From the NCBI GenBank assembly GCA_018268435.1, contig JAFDWP010000284.1, positions 1 to 51,010 of the forward strand: a DNA stretch of 51,010 nucleotides. Direction: 5' to 3'. Below are positions 1-7,634 of the stretch, piece by piece. The notes under the pieces are model-generated. The model worked only from the letters and a program-made list of their open reading frames with translations. It ran no database searches and was not told the origin of the DNA. The translations under genes were made by a program, and so were the position numbers. The stretch comes from Actinomycetota bacterium (lineage in GTDB: Bacteria; Actinomycetota; Actinomycetes; Actinomycetales; Microbacteriaceae). Numbering within the stretch: the first letter of the stretch is position 1; each line of letters begins with the position of its first letter.

Positions 1-120
1 CGAACCGAAACCTAGCCGTGGGGCTCTGGGGTGTCGTAATACGGCCGCAGCGATGTTCCGATCGTGTTGCTGAACCAGTAAAGGCTGGCCTGCGTGAGCC
101 GCGTCGGCGTTTCGCTGCAT

Positions 121-279
121 TCAGTGCAACGACAAACAGAGGCCAGTGCAACGAAACGACCCCAAGTGCAACGAGAACCCGTTCCCGACAACGACGAGAG
201 GGGTGGAAGCGAGATCTGGGCGAAAGACCCGCTCCATGCTGGCGTAGCAGCTGTTGATGTCAACGTGCGCGAGGTGCAC
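121..279 (-). pseudogene. umuC: Truncated umuC (Y-family DNA polymerase V subunit) remnant
   Basis: Starting at a GTG at 279, five bases after the stop of the UmuD-like gene, the reading frame encodes VHLAHVDINSCYASMERVF and then RPDLASTPLVVVGN. This matches the first ~33 residues of UmuC, including the catalytic-site Asp of the H-V-D-x-N-x-x-Y-x-S motif. The homology stops abruptly near 181, the frame runs into unrelated sequence that holds the AGTGCAACGA repeats, and it ends at TGA 121-123 after 52 residues. A full UmuC is about 420 residues. The gene is therefore truncated by recombination and cannot make an active polymerase. The family assignment rests on motif recognition. Confidence 0.75.
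123..174. repeat. Three direct repeats AGTGCAACGA
   Basis: The decamer AGTGCAACGA occurs exactly three times, at 123-132, 145-154 and 165-174. The start-to-start spacing is 22 and 20 bp, about two helical turns, so all copies would face the same side of the DNA. The array lies inside the broken tail of the umuC remnant. Iteron-like or operator function is an inference; there is no further support in the window. Confidence 0.6.
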
Positions 280-283
280 CGGC

Positions 284-736
284 TCACCTGATCCAGAGCT
301 TGTGCAAGCAGTAGGTGACCGTGCCCCAGATGGTCAGTTCTGAGAGTTCGGGGACGACAATGTCGGGATGCTCCGAGTTGTCTGCTTGGAGGACGACGCC
401 GGCTGGGGTGAGCCGGAGCCGTTTCACCGTGAGCTCCCCATCGAGCACGGCGACGACCACGTCGCCGTCGCGGGGAGTCTTGGACCGGTCGACCAACAGC
501 TCGTCGCCGTTGCTGATGCCCGCGTTCATCATCGATTCGCCGGCAACGCGCACAATGAAGGTGGCCGCTTGATCGTCGACGAGCATCTCCGTGAGATCGA
601 TGTCTCCCTCGAAGTAGTCCTGCGCAGGCGACGGAAACCCTGCTGCGACAGCGACAGGGGCGACCCGAATGCCCGGGCGTACGGATATGGCACGCACGTC
701 GATCGCGGCCGCGACTCGTACATCCACAGCGCGCAT
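284..736 (-). CDS. umuD: UmuD-like S24 (LexA-fold) self-cleaving peptidase
   Basis: This 150-residue protein has the layout of UmuD: a short N-terminal arm, an Ala32-Gly33 bond in VAAGFPSP that matches the self-cleavage site, a catalytic Ser68 in GESMMNAGI, and a catalytic Lys105 in ELTVKRL. It has no LexA-type N-terminal wHTH. In other bacteria UmuD is cleaved on RecA filaments and then partners UmuC in translesion synthesis. Here the downstream umuC is only a stub, so UmuD either works with a polymerase encoded elsewhere or is a relic. An AGGAGG ribosome site stands just before the ATG. A short AACATGTT palindrome at 751-758 lies next to it but does not match a standard SOS box. Confidence 0.85.
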   Translation of the reverse strand: MRAVDVRVAAAIDVRAISVRPGIRVAPVAVAAGFPSPAQDYFEGDIDLTEMLVDDQAATFIVRVAGESMMNAGISNGDELLVDRSKTPRDGDVVVAVLDGELTVKRLRLTPAGVVLQADNSEHPDIVVPELSELTIWGTVTYCLHKLWIR

Positions 737-850
737 GAGGGACCTCCTAGAACATGTTGACGATTTCGAGTATGCGCGTGCGGATCGACATTAGGAAGTT
801 AGGCCGAATCCGTCGAAGGTGGTAGCGAATCGCGGAGACAGTATCGTATG

Positions 851-867
851 GTGTAACTGAGTTACAC
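851..867. promoter_or_regulatory. 17-bp perfect palindrome, candidate operator
   Basis: GTGTAACTGAGTTACAC is a perfect palindrome about a central G. It lies 28 bp before the ATG of the HerA-like ATPase and within the divergent gap shared with the UmuD-like gene. Its size and position suit a dimeric repressor of the ATPase gene. The cognate protein is unknown; the HTH proteins just downstream are candidates. Confidence 0.55.
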
Positions 868-895
868 AACGGACTTACATATTGGAAGGTCGGTC

Positions 896-2659
896 ATGAG
901 TCGGACGGTTGCTGCTCAGATCCAGCTCGGCTCGAAGCTCGCGCTTCCGGTAGATCTCGCGACAGAGGCCATCGCAGTGCTGGGGCGCCGCGGCAAGGGG
1001 AAAACAAACACCGCGGGCGTGATCGTCGAGGAACTGATCGGCCTGGGCGTTCCTGTGTGTGTCGTCGACACCGTCGGTGTGTGGTGGGGCCTGCGCTCCA
1101 GCAAGTCCGGCAAGGGACCGGGACTTCCTGTGGTCGTGTTCGGTGGAACTCATGCTGACGTGCCGCTCGAGGAGACCGCGGGCAAGGTGATCGCGGAGGT
1201 CATCGTCGAGCGCCGCATCCCCGCTGTGATCGACACGTCGTTGCTCAGTAAGGGTGCGGCTCGGCGGTTCCTGACGGATTTCGTGACGGAGGTGTACCAC
1301 CGCAACCGGGATCCGCTTCATGTCGTTTTCGATGAGGCTGACGAGCTCGCGCCCCAGAATCCACGTGCGGAGGGTGCCCGGCTCTTGGGCGCAATGGAGG
1401 ACTTCGTGAGACGCGGCCGCGCACGCGGCTTGGGCGTGACGTTGGTCACACAACGGCCGGCTGTGCTCAACAAGGACGTGCTCACACAGATCGAAGTCCT
1501 CATCACTCACGGTCTCACCGGACCGCGTGACGTCGCCGCGATCGACGAGTGGGTGCGCCTGCATGCCGACCAGGCGGAGGCGTTGCGAGTGAAGTCGACA
1601 CTTGCGAGCCTTCCCACCGGCACGGCATGGGTGTGGTCTCCCTCTTGGTTGGGCATCTTGCAGATGGTCGATGTCCGGGCACGGAAGACGTTCGATTCCT
1701 CGGCCACCCCAAAAGTCGGTGTTGCTACTGCTGTCCCGCAGGCCCGCGCCTCGATCGATCTGGACGAGCTCGGCTCCGTCATCCGCGCCACGATCGATAA
1801 GGCTGCGGCAGAGGATCCCCGCCGACTGCGAGCTCGCGTCACGGAGCTGGAGCGGCAGCTCGCTTCACGGTCGGCTGCCGCGCCGGCCGTCACTCCGCCG
1901 ATCGAAGTACGCGTGGAGGTGCCCACTCTCACGCAAGAGGACCGACGTCGCTTCGATCAGGCGACGGAGACTCTCTCGCGCGTCGACGAGATGCTCGCCA
2001 CGGTGCAGGGCGATGTCGCCGCGGCGTGGGCGCTGCTGAGCCAGATCGAAACCGCTGCCACTCCGTCGCACACGAAGGTGCCACCGCCTTCAATCCCACG
2101 GACCGAGCATCCGCAGCCGGTAGCCCCTCTCGCCCCGCCAGCCCGGACGACGACCACCCAGGCGACTCACGAGCGCGGTTCGTTGGGTAAGGCGGAAAGG
2201 CTGATTCTGTCTGCCCTCGCCACCTACGGACCGAGAACGCACTCGCAGATCGCACAGCTCACCGGCTACAGCGGCAAGGGAGGTGCGTTCGCCAACGCGC
2301 TCGGCCGCCTTCGCAGCGCAGGCCGTATCGTCGGTGGTCGTGATCACATCTCGATCACCGAGCAGGGCATCGCCGATCTCGGCGACTTCGAGCCTCTGCC
2401 GTCCGGGCAGGCCCTCGTGGACCACTGGCTTGCCCGGCTGGCGAAAGCGGAGCGGGCCATCCTTTCCACGTTGCTCGAGGCATGGCCGAATGCGCTGTCG
2501 AACGATGAGATTGCCGAGCGGACGGGATACGCCGCCGCGGGCGGAGGGTTTGCCAATGCTCTCGGGCGGCTCCGCACCCTGGAACTGATCCGAGGTTCCC
2601 GGGCCGCGAACATCGCGTCAGACGAACTTGGCGCGGCAGCCCAAGGTGGTTCGTCATGA
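896..2659 (+). CDS. HerA/FtsK-superfamily ATPase with tandem C-terminal winged helices
   Basis: This 587-residue protein has a Walker A GRRGKGKT at residues 30-37, a Walker B LHVVFDEADE at 141-150 and a following TQRP segment near 185, as in HerA/DUF87-type DNA-pumping ATPases. A proline-rich linker leads to two similar winged-helix repeats, roughly residues 428-500 and 512-578. Each starts KAER-x-ILS and contains GGGFANALGRLR or a close copy, so it probably contacts DNA as well as hydrolysing ATP. The start has GGAAGG six bases upstream. The stop overlaps the next gene by 4 bp. The substrate is unknown; roles in DNA transfer, stability or defence are all possible. Confidence 0.75.
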   Translation: MSRTVAAQIQLGSKLALPVDLATEAIAVLGRRGKGKTNTAGVIVEELIGLGVPVCVVDTVGVWWGLRSSKSGKGPGLPVVVFGGTHADVPLEETAGKVIAEVIVERRIPAVIDTSLLSKGAARRFLTDFVTEVYHRNRDPLHVVFDEADELAPQNPRAEGARLLGAMEDFVRRGRARGLGVTLVTQRPAVLNKDVLTQIEVLITHGLTGPRDVAAIDEWVRLHADQAEALRVKSTLASLPTGTAWVWSPSWLGILQMVDVRARKTFDSSATPKVGVATAVPQARASIDLDELGSVIRATIDKAAAEDPRRLRARVTELERQLASRSAAAPAVTPPIEVRVEVPTLTQEDRRRFDQATETLSRVDEMLATVQGDVAAAWALLSQIETAATPSHTKVPPPSIPRTEHPQPVAPLAPPARTTTTQATHERGSLGKAERLILSALATYGPRTHSQIAQLTGYSGKGGAFANALGRLRSAGRIVGGRDHISITEQGIADLGDFEPLPSGQALVDHWLARLAKAERAILSTLLEAWPNALSNDEIAERTGYAAAGGGFANALGRLRTLELIRGSRAANIASDELGAAAQGGSS

Positions 2660-2913
2660 CCAGCCCCGCTGAGGACTCACATGAGCTCATGGCGGAATTG
2701 GAGCAGCTCGCGCAGCGACAGAGAGCTCTTCGCGAAGAGCTCGTGGAAGTTGTGGATGCTCGCACTCGCCTGATCTCCGAAGCGCGACGTCGCAATGTCG
2801 CCACTTGGCGGCAGCTCGCGTTGATGTTCGGCATGACTGAGCACGGCCTGATCAAAGCTGACACGGTCGCGCGAGCGCAGACTGCGGAGCAGGCAGACGA
2901 GCAAGATCAGTAG
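2656..2913 (+). CDS. Small coiled-coil/HTH protein (copy A)
   Basis: This 85-residue protein is translationally coupled to the HerA-like gene (ATGA overlap). Residues ~10-45 form a charged coiled coil and residues ~50-75 (NVATWRQLALMFGMTEHGL) look like a helix-turn-helix. The same architecture and the motif RQLALMFGMTE / REVAQLLGMTE recur in the protein at 4850-5077, so the two are paralogues. It probably binds DNA as a dimer, perhaps as an accessory factor of the ATPase. The specific function is not recognised. Confidence 0.6.
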   Translation: MTSPAEDSHELMAELEQLAQRQRALREELVEVVDARTRLISEARRRNVATWRQLALMFGMTEHGLIKADTVARAQTAEQADEQDQ

Positions 2914-2937
2914 GGGCGGGCCGGTCAGCGTTATGGA

Positions 2938-3465
2938 TCAGCGGCGCTTCTTGCTGCCTTTGCCTGTCGGCAGCTTCTCGCCCAGCAGCTGCTCAAGTGC
3001 GGGCACCTCTGCCGTGCGCCACCGCGCCTGACCTGACATCCGGGAGCGCAGCGGGCCGGCGCCGATCCCGACTGCCCGCGCGACTTCTGCCTTGCTGATG
3101 GAACGCTCTGACAAGAGCTTCTCCAGCCACTCGCTGACTCCATGGCTCGCGTCCTGGTCAAGGCGGTCGGCAGCGTTGCGAGGTGGCCGGCCCGTGATGC
3201 TGTCCCCTCGGTTCTGCTGCTCGGCGATGTACGCCTCGATGTCCGCTCGCCGAAAGACCGCGCTGGCGCGCATACCCTCGATCCGCATCGGAGTAGGGAA
3301 CAGTGGCAGCCCAGTCTTGTTGCCCTCCTTCTCGATCCGACGCGATCTCGTCTGGTACACCCGGACGGTGTCGTGCTTGACGCCGATCATCTTGGCGGCT
3401 TGCTTGTAGGTGACGTACTCCGGGCGGACGACGTCCTCGAGCGCAATCGTCTGCGCTGAAACCAT
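2938..3465 (-). CDS. HTH DNA-binding protein (175-residue family, copy A)
   Basis: The N-terminal part (YVTYKQAAKMIGVKHDTVRVYQTRS, residues ~18-42) is a MerR/excisionase-like HTH. A segment ending RRADIEAYIAEQQNR resembles the 'insert position' helix of excisionase-like proteins, and a second HTH-like stretch (SKAEVARAVGIGAGPLRSRM) follows at ~125-145. The tail is very basic (GKGSKKRR). It has the same length and domain order as the protein at 4174-4701, a paralogue. It converges on the small coiled-coil gene with a 24-bp gap. It is probably a site-specific DNA-binding regulator; the target is unknown. Confidence 0.6.
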   Translation of the reverse strand: MVSAQTIALEDVVRPEYVTYKQAAKMIGVKHDTVRVYQTRSRRIEKEGNKTGLPLFPTPMRIEGMRASAVFRRADIEAYIAEQQNRGDSITGRPPRNAADRLDQDASHGVSEWLEKLLSERSISKAEVARAVGIGAGPLRSRMSGQARWRTAEVPALEQLLGEKLPTGKGSKKRR

Positions 3466-3553
3466 GCCGAGTCTCCGATCGATGCGGTAGAAGGTTTGTC
3501 AATGCAGGAGTGTACCAACCTTGCGTGACAGTGGTGCGTATCTTCGCCGGCGT

Positions 3554-4177
3554 CTACTGGAGTTCGTCGACGGAGATCGCGCGGCGCTGCGTGAGGCTGG
3601 GGCGGTACATCTGGATTCCGTACGGTACGGCCGGACCGATCATGAGCAATCCGGGCAGCTTGTGGGCATAGCGGTCGGCGAGCTTGGGTGCCGCCGCGGT
3701 GAGGCGGACGCCGACGTCGGCGCGATCGGCGGCGACCGACACGGTGGGCAGCAGTTGATCCTGTAGCCGCTCCCCCGCGCCTGGCGCCTTTCGGCTGCGG
3801 TTGTGGCCGGCGATAGTCCAGTAGTCGCCGTTGGAGGTCATCGTCAGGGTCGCGGTGTGGTCATCGAGCACGTAGACCCGTGTCTGCGTGCCCCGCTGTT
3901 GCCGGCGCAGGAGCCCCGCACACAACGCAAGTACGGCCAGCAGGACGAGCGCGGCGATGATGAGGCCGCGGATGCCGTCCCGCCAGCCGATGTACCAGAG
4001 AGTTCCGAGAGGGATGAGGACGATCGCGAGGGAGAAGATGCGCTGGCCGCTCGTGCTTCGCCGAGTGAAAATACGCTCCCAGAGGAGCGAGCGGAAGACC
4101 CAACCGGCCTCACGGATTCTGTCGGAGCGGGTGGCGAGGTGGACGCCGGCAGGAGGGTCTGGCAGCGGTGCGGTCAT
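3554..4177 (-). CDS. Membrane protein of unknown function
   Basis: This 207-residue protein has two adjacent transmembrane helices at about residues 45-62 and 69-89 (FSLAIVLIPLGTLWYIG and GLIIAALVLLAVLALCAGLL). Both are followed by a soluble C-terminal part rich in beta-type sequence. The start overlaps the stop of the upstream HTH gene by 4 bp (ATGA), so the two form one minus-strand operon. No family is recognised. The topology resembles small 'PH-like domain' membrane proteins of Actinobacteria, which is only a guess. Confidence 0.55.
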   Translation of the reverse strand: MTAPLPDPPAGVHLATRSDRIREAGWVFRSLLWERIFTRRSTSGQRIFSLAIVLIPLGTLWYIGWRDGIRGLIIAALVLLAVLALCAGLLRRQQRGTQTRVYVLDDHTATLTMTSNGDYWTIAGHNRSRKAPGAGERLQDQLLPTVSVAADRADVGVRLTAAAPKLADRYAHKLPGLLMIGPAVPYGIQMYRPSLTQRRAISVDELQ

Positions 4178-4701
4178 TCGCCTTCTTCTCGTCGAGTGCG
4201 CCGCTCGGCGCGCAGCTGCTCGACCTGGAGATTGGCGTCGCTGGTTTCTATCCCGAGCGTGGAGGAGATCCGTTCTCGCTCGTCTGCGGTCCAGGCCGTC
4301 CGGCCCCGCATTCGCTCGCCAAAGGTGACATTGTTCAGCTGCAGCGTCTCGGCGAGCTGCTTGAGAGTGGTGATACGGGGCGCTCCGGCGCCGGCGGCTA
4401 TGGCCTCGCGGATCCGGTCCGGGAAGGGTGCAGTCGGGCCGGTACGGCGCGGCGCGGTCCGCGGAGGGCGACCGGCCCGGCCTTGGGTGTCCGAGCGGGC
4501 ACGGATGTATGCGTCGATCGCGTTCTCATCGAACAGGACGGTTCGCCCCTCGAAGCCGACGGGATCGGGAAACCGGGAGGGGCCCGGCGACTTGTCGCGA
4601 TCGCTGCTGCGGTACACGTACACCGTGTTGAGGGAGACGCCCATCTTCTCGGCGATTTCCGCGCTGCTTATCCGACGCCCGGCAGCGTTGGTGTCTTTCA
4701 T
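4174..4701 (-). CDS. HTH DNA-binding protein (175-residue family, copy B)
   Basis: This is a paralogue of the protein at 2938-3465: same 175-residue length, an N-terminal HTH (ISSAEIAEKMGVSLNTVYVYRSS, ~residues 11-33), a middle segment ending FDENAIDAYIRARSD, and a Gly-Arg-Pro-Pro-Arg linker that matches GRPPR in copy A. The C-terminal half has a second HTH-like stretch (TLKQLAETLQLNNVTFGERM). It is the first gene of a two-gene operon with the membrane protein that follows. It is probably a site-specific regulator or excisionase-like architectural protein. Confidence 0.6.
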   Translation of the reverse strand: MKDTNAAGRRISSAEIAEKMGVSLNTVYVYRSSDRDKSPGPSRFPDPVGFEGRTVLFDENAIDAYIRARSDTQGRAGRPPRTAPRRTGPTAPFPDRIREAIAAGAGAPRITTLKQLAETLQLNNVTFGERMRGRTAWTADERERISSTLGIETSDANLQVEQLRAERRTRREEGE

Positions 4702-4849
4702 TGCGGGAGGCCCTCTTCTCGATCGAGCATGCGTGACTGCGCGCTTCCTTCATAAATGTAACGAGCCGTGGCGACAGGTACTTACTCGAGGCGGCGACAC
4801 TCCCCATCCGGTATCTGGTTTCGCATCCCTGTTCCGTAACATGGTTGTC

Positions 4850-5077
4850 ATGGCGAACATCGATGACATCCGCCGGCAGATCTCTCAGGTCGGCGTAGAG
4901 ATCTCCCGCACCGACGAATTGCTGGAGCGTCGTGGGCATCTGGTTGAGGAAGCGCGCGCAGCTGGCATGACCTATCGGGAAGTTGCCCAGCTGCTGGGTA
5001 TGACCGAGACCGGGCTTCGGAAGACGCAGAAGGCGTTTCGCGCGCGCTCGTCTCATCTCGAGGCACGCGCATCCTGA
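4850..5077 (+). CDS. Small coiled-coil/HTH protein (copy B)
   Basis: This ~75-residue protein (MANIDDIRRQISQVGVEIS...) has a coiled coil and then an HTH-like segment MTYREVAQLLGMTETGLRK, paralogous to the protein at 2656-2913. A much longer open frame runs upstream but is a non-coding shadow of the minus-strand genes. The start is either ATG 4850 or ATG 4841; no clear Shine-Dalgarno decides between them, and a leaderless transcript is possible. It is divergent from the HTH copy B gene, whereas copy A is convergent with its HTH partner, so the duplicated set has been rearranged. Confidence 0.55.
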   Translation: MANIDDIRRQISQVGVEISRTDELLERRGHLVEEARAAGMTYREVAQLLGMTETGLRKTQKAFRARSSHLEARAS

Positions 5078-5117
5078 GCTTCGGGACCCTCAGAAGCCGT
5101 CATCGATTCGTGAAATA

Positions 5118-5150
5118 TGCTTGCAAATTGCAATATCCTTTTACTAATAT
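5118..5150 (+). promoter_or_regulatory. Promoter and TGCTTGCA-type operator of the PolB-like operon
   Basis: TTGCAA at 5121-5126 and TAATAT at 5145-5150 are separated by 18 bp, a plausible vegetative promoter in an AT-rich island. The -35 box is embedded in TGCTTGCAAATTGCAA (5118-5133), which shares its core with repeats at 8739, 8761, 8910, 12822 and 12844. A protein bound here would block RNA polymerase. The Rep-like protein encoded at 11312-12841 is the inferred regulator. Confidence 0.6.
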
Positions 5151-5171
5151 AAGCACATGGAGGTGACGGGC

Positions 5172-6797
5172 ATGGAGGACTTCGACTACCGCCCGAAGCC
5201 TTGGGTGCCGAAGGACGTTCCGACCATCTGGGTCGATCACACGTCCGGGCAGGGTGTGACGCAGGACGGCGTAGCTGTCCGGCCGGTTGTTGGCGATCGC
5301 CGGAAGAACCCGAACCTCACCGACTTGCTCGATACAGCCGCCAGCTACGGCGCCAATCGGATCATGCTGACGGGAAAGCGCCCCGAGCCCGAGCCGGGCA
5401 TTCGCCACTGGCTGTACGTGCAGACGCCGCGGTGGAAGCCTGGTACTCACTGGATCAACAACGGCCCGCCTACGGGCAGGTTCGAGCACGAGACCACCGG
5501 CTTCAAGATCGAGATCCGCACGGCCGAAGAGTGGTTCGGTGAGATTCCCCTCACCCCTGCGCAGGCGCGGAGCGCGTGGGACACCACAGCCGCGATTCTC
5601 AAGGCCGCCGATGAACGCGCGCGGATGTTCAACTCCCCCGCTGCGACCGGAACGAACCTCTGGGCTCTGTCGCTGCCCAAGAACGTCAATCCCGTGCCGG
5701 TGTCCTCTGACATCGCCGAGGAGATCCACGCCACCAGTGGCCAGCACCATATCGAGCATCTCGTTGCCGGCCCGGACTTCTCGACCCACGAGGACTGCGT
5801 CCCGCTGGTTGATCCGGCCAAACAGAAGAAGATGGCCGAGTTCGCGTATGTCGACGGTCGCTTCATGTACGCCGCGCTCGGCCGCGAGCTCGGGTTGGGT
5901 CCAGCGCGTCGGCTGAATCGTGCGGCCGCATATCAGCTGATGGATGAGGATCCGTACGCACGCGCGAGATTCAACGTGCGCTTCCAGGTGCCCTCGACGT
6001 GGAACCACGTCGGACTCCTCGGCGTCCGCCACCAGCGGGTGGAAGAAGGTTGGTACTACCCGAACCGTCCGGGGGCGCGTGGTGAGACGTGGGCGGATGC
6101 AGCCGAGATACAGGTGGCGCGCGCAGCGGGGTGGGTGATTGACCCGCTCGAGGCTGTCGTCTTCCGCAAGGCGCGTCCGTTGGACACCTTTTTCGAACGG
6201 ATCATGCGCGCCCGAGACCGGGTCAACGAGCACCCCGATATGCACCCTCTGCTGCGCAAGGCGGTGATGGCTGCGCTTCGAGCGATCGTGCTGCACAGTG
6301 TGGGCGCATTCGCGTCGTCGGGTCGCGATCAGACCCGTGTCGCGACAAGCGCCCTCGATGTTCCTCCGCAGTTCCAAGCTCGCATGCAGCGACAAGGGAA
6401 GCTGTTCGTCTACCACGTTCCCAGCGAACGCAACTCCCGGACGGAGTCCTTCTATCACCCGGAGCTCGCTGCTCAGGTGTGGGGACGAGCTCGCGCTCGA
6501 GTACTCGACGGACCAAGCGCTCTCGGGCTGCACACTGCCGGGGCTCTCGCAGTCGATCCGTCCACACTGCTGGGCATCCAGGGTGACGCCATCTACACCA
6601 GCACGCTGCCGACCTGGTCGTTGCCGGTCGCGAACGGCGGCGGCGACGACGGCAAGCCTGGCCGGCTGCGTCTGCAGGGCTATCTGAGCGGGTCGTTCCT
6701 GACGCCGGAGCGACTGCAGCAGCGCCTGTCGTTGCGTGGCCGCGCAGAAAAGGCCGGCGTCGAGTCGGCGCTCGAGCACGAGGTGGTGATGTCGTGA
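5172..6797 (+). CDS. Degenerate family-B DNA-polymerase-like protein
   Basis: Counting from an upstream ATG at 5157, the sequence follows the palm/fingers order of protein-primed PolB enzymes. There is a pre-motif SGQHHIEH (~194-201), a motif-A-like YVDGRFMYAAL with Asp233, a region at 270-350 with the spacing of TPR-1 and flanking strands (RFNVRFQVPSTW...LLGVR, GETWADAAEI), a motif-B-like helix ending LRAIVLHSVGAF (374-385), and a motif-C-like GIQGDAIYTS with Asp477. Both metal-binding Asp positions are kept, but the first Asp of the usual D-T-D is Gln, and the motif-B Lys/Asn/Tyr are Arg/Leu/Val. No exonuclease domain is seen. GGAGGTG sits seven bases before ATG 5172, which I prefer as the start. 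A role in replication or DNA-end maintenance is inferred. Confidence 0.5.
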   Translation: MEDFDYRPKPWVPKDVPTIWVDHTSGQGVTQDGVAVRPVVGDRRKNPNLTDLLDTAASYGANRIMLTGKRPEPEPGIRHWLYVQTPRWKPGTHWINNGPPTGRFEHETTGFKIEIRTAEEWFGEIPLTPAQARSAWDTTAAILKAADERARMFNSPAATGTNLWALSLPKNVNPVPVSSDIAEEIHATSGQHHIEHLVAGPDFSTHEDCVPLVDPAKQKKMAEFAYVDGRFMYAALGRELGLGPARRLNRAAAYQLMDEDPYARARFNVRFQVPSTWNHVGLLGVRHQRVEEGWYYPNRPGARGETWADAAEIQVARAAGWVIDPLEAVVFRKARPLDTFFERIMRARDRVNEHPDMHPLLRKAVMAALRAIVLHSVGAFASSGRDQTRVATSALDVPPQFQARMQRQGKLFVYHVPSERNSRTESFYHPELAAQVWGRARARVLDGPSALGLHTAGALAVDPSTLLGIQGDAIYTSTLPTWSLPVANGGGDDGKPGRLRLQGYLSGSFLTPERLQQRLSLRGRAEKAGVESALEHEVVMS

Positions 6798-7621
6798 GCG
6801 ACAACAGCAGCAACTCCCGGTCCGCGCAGGACTTGGTGCGCTTCCTCCGCGGGCGCGGGATCTCGACGGCGGAGATCGCGGCCGAGTTGCACCGCTCCCC
6901 CAGGATGGTGCGGAAGATCCTCAACGGCGAGACCAGCGGCGCGTTGTATCGGTCGACACTTGAGGAGCTGGCCAACACCGGTCGCACCTCCAGCGTTCCC
7001 CCTCGCCGGCGCCTGAAGTCGGGTGGTCTGGTTCCCGTCCGGGCCAAGGCGGGTGCAAAGCAGAAGACCGTGGTGCCTGAAGATCCAGGTGGCAGGTACA
7101 CCTCTGCCCGCCAGGGTGGTGCCATGCAGGCGTCGACGACGTACATGGCCGAGGGTGGTCGGCAGGTCGAGCTCCGCCTCCCCAAGGGGAAGACTGCGAA
7201 GGGCCGCACTTCGGCCGACGCTGAACTCGTCCGCCAGATCCGGAACGCGGCCAAGGGTCAGGCCCGCGACAATCAGAAGAAGATCCGCGCCACTTTGACG
7301 TTCGCGAACGGGCGCGTCATGGAGGTCAACACTTACAACGCCTCGACGATGCTGCAGCGCGTCAACGAGTCCGGCGGCAGTGCGCTGGAGTGGATGCGCG
7401 GTGAGTCCAAGAACAGGTACCTCAACCTCGACGTGTCCCGAGAACCCATCACAGGGGTCACCCTGACGGTGTTTGCCGACACGAAGACACCCGAGTACGA
7501 GGACTTCAAGGCTCAGGGCAGGCCGCGGCGATCGCGTGCACTGAACCCTGCCGAGATTCGGCGCCGAGAAGAAAAGGCACGTCTCGAGCAGGGGCGACGC
7601 CGCGGCGGCCGAAGGTCGTGA
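6794..7621 (+). CDS. HTH protein, possibly terminal-protein-like
   Basis: This 275-residue protein begins at a GTG that overlaps the PolB-like stop (GTGA), so the two are coupled. Residues ~10-45 (DLVRFLRGRGISTAEIAAEL...RMVRKILNG) form an HTH. A GGLVPVRAKAG segment follows near residue 77, which recalls a conserved stretch of Streptomyces telomere terminal proteins; I compare from memory and the match is short. The rest is basic, with a beta-rich middle (KKIRATLTFANGRVMEVN) and a very basic tail (RRREEKARLEQGRRRGGRRS). DNA binding is likely. The terminal-protein idea is speculative. Confidence 0.5.
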   Translation: MSDNSSNSRSAQDLVRFLRGRGISTAEIAAELHRSPRMVRKILNGETSGALYRSTLEELANTGRTSSVPPRRRLKSGGLVPVRAKAGAKQKTVVPEDPGGRYTSARQGGAMQASTTYMAEGGRQVELRLPKGKTAKGRTSADAELVRQIRNAAKGQARDNQKKIRATLTFANGRVMEVNTYNASTMLQRVNESGGSALEWMRGESKNRYLNLDVSREPITGVTLTVFADTKTPEYEDFKAQGRPRRSRALNPAEIRRREEKARLEQGRRRGGRRS

Positions 7622-7634
7622 CGAGGAGTAGACG

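Noticed and set aside
751..758. AACATGTT as an SOS box of the umuD gene
   Set aside because: The actinobacterial box needs GAAC and GTTC halves with a four-base gap; here the halves are fused and the site overlaps the ribosome-binding region.
3803..4849. Long plus-strand frame leading into the small coiled-coil protein
   Set aside because: It lies opposite two well-supported minus-strand genes and has shadow-like composition; only the last ~75 codons look like a protein.
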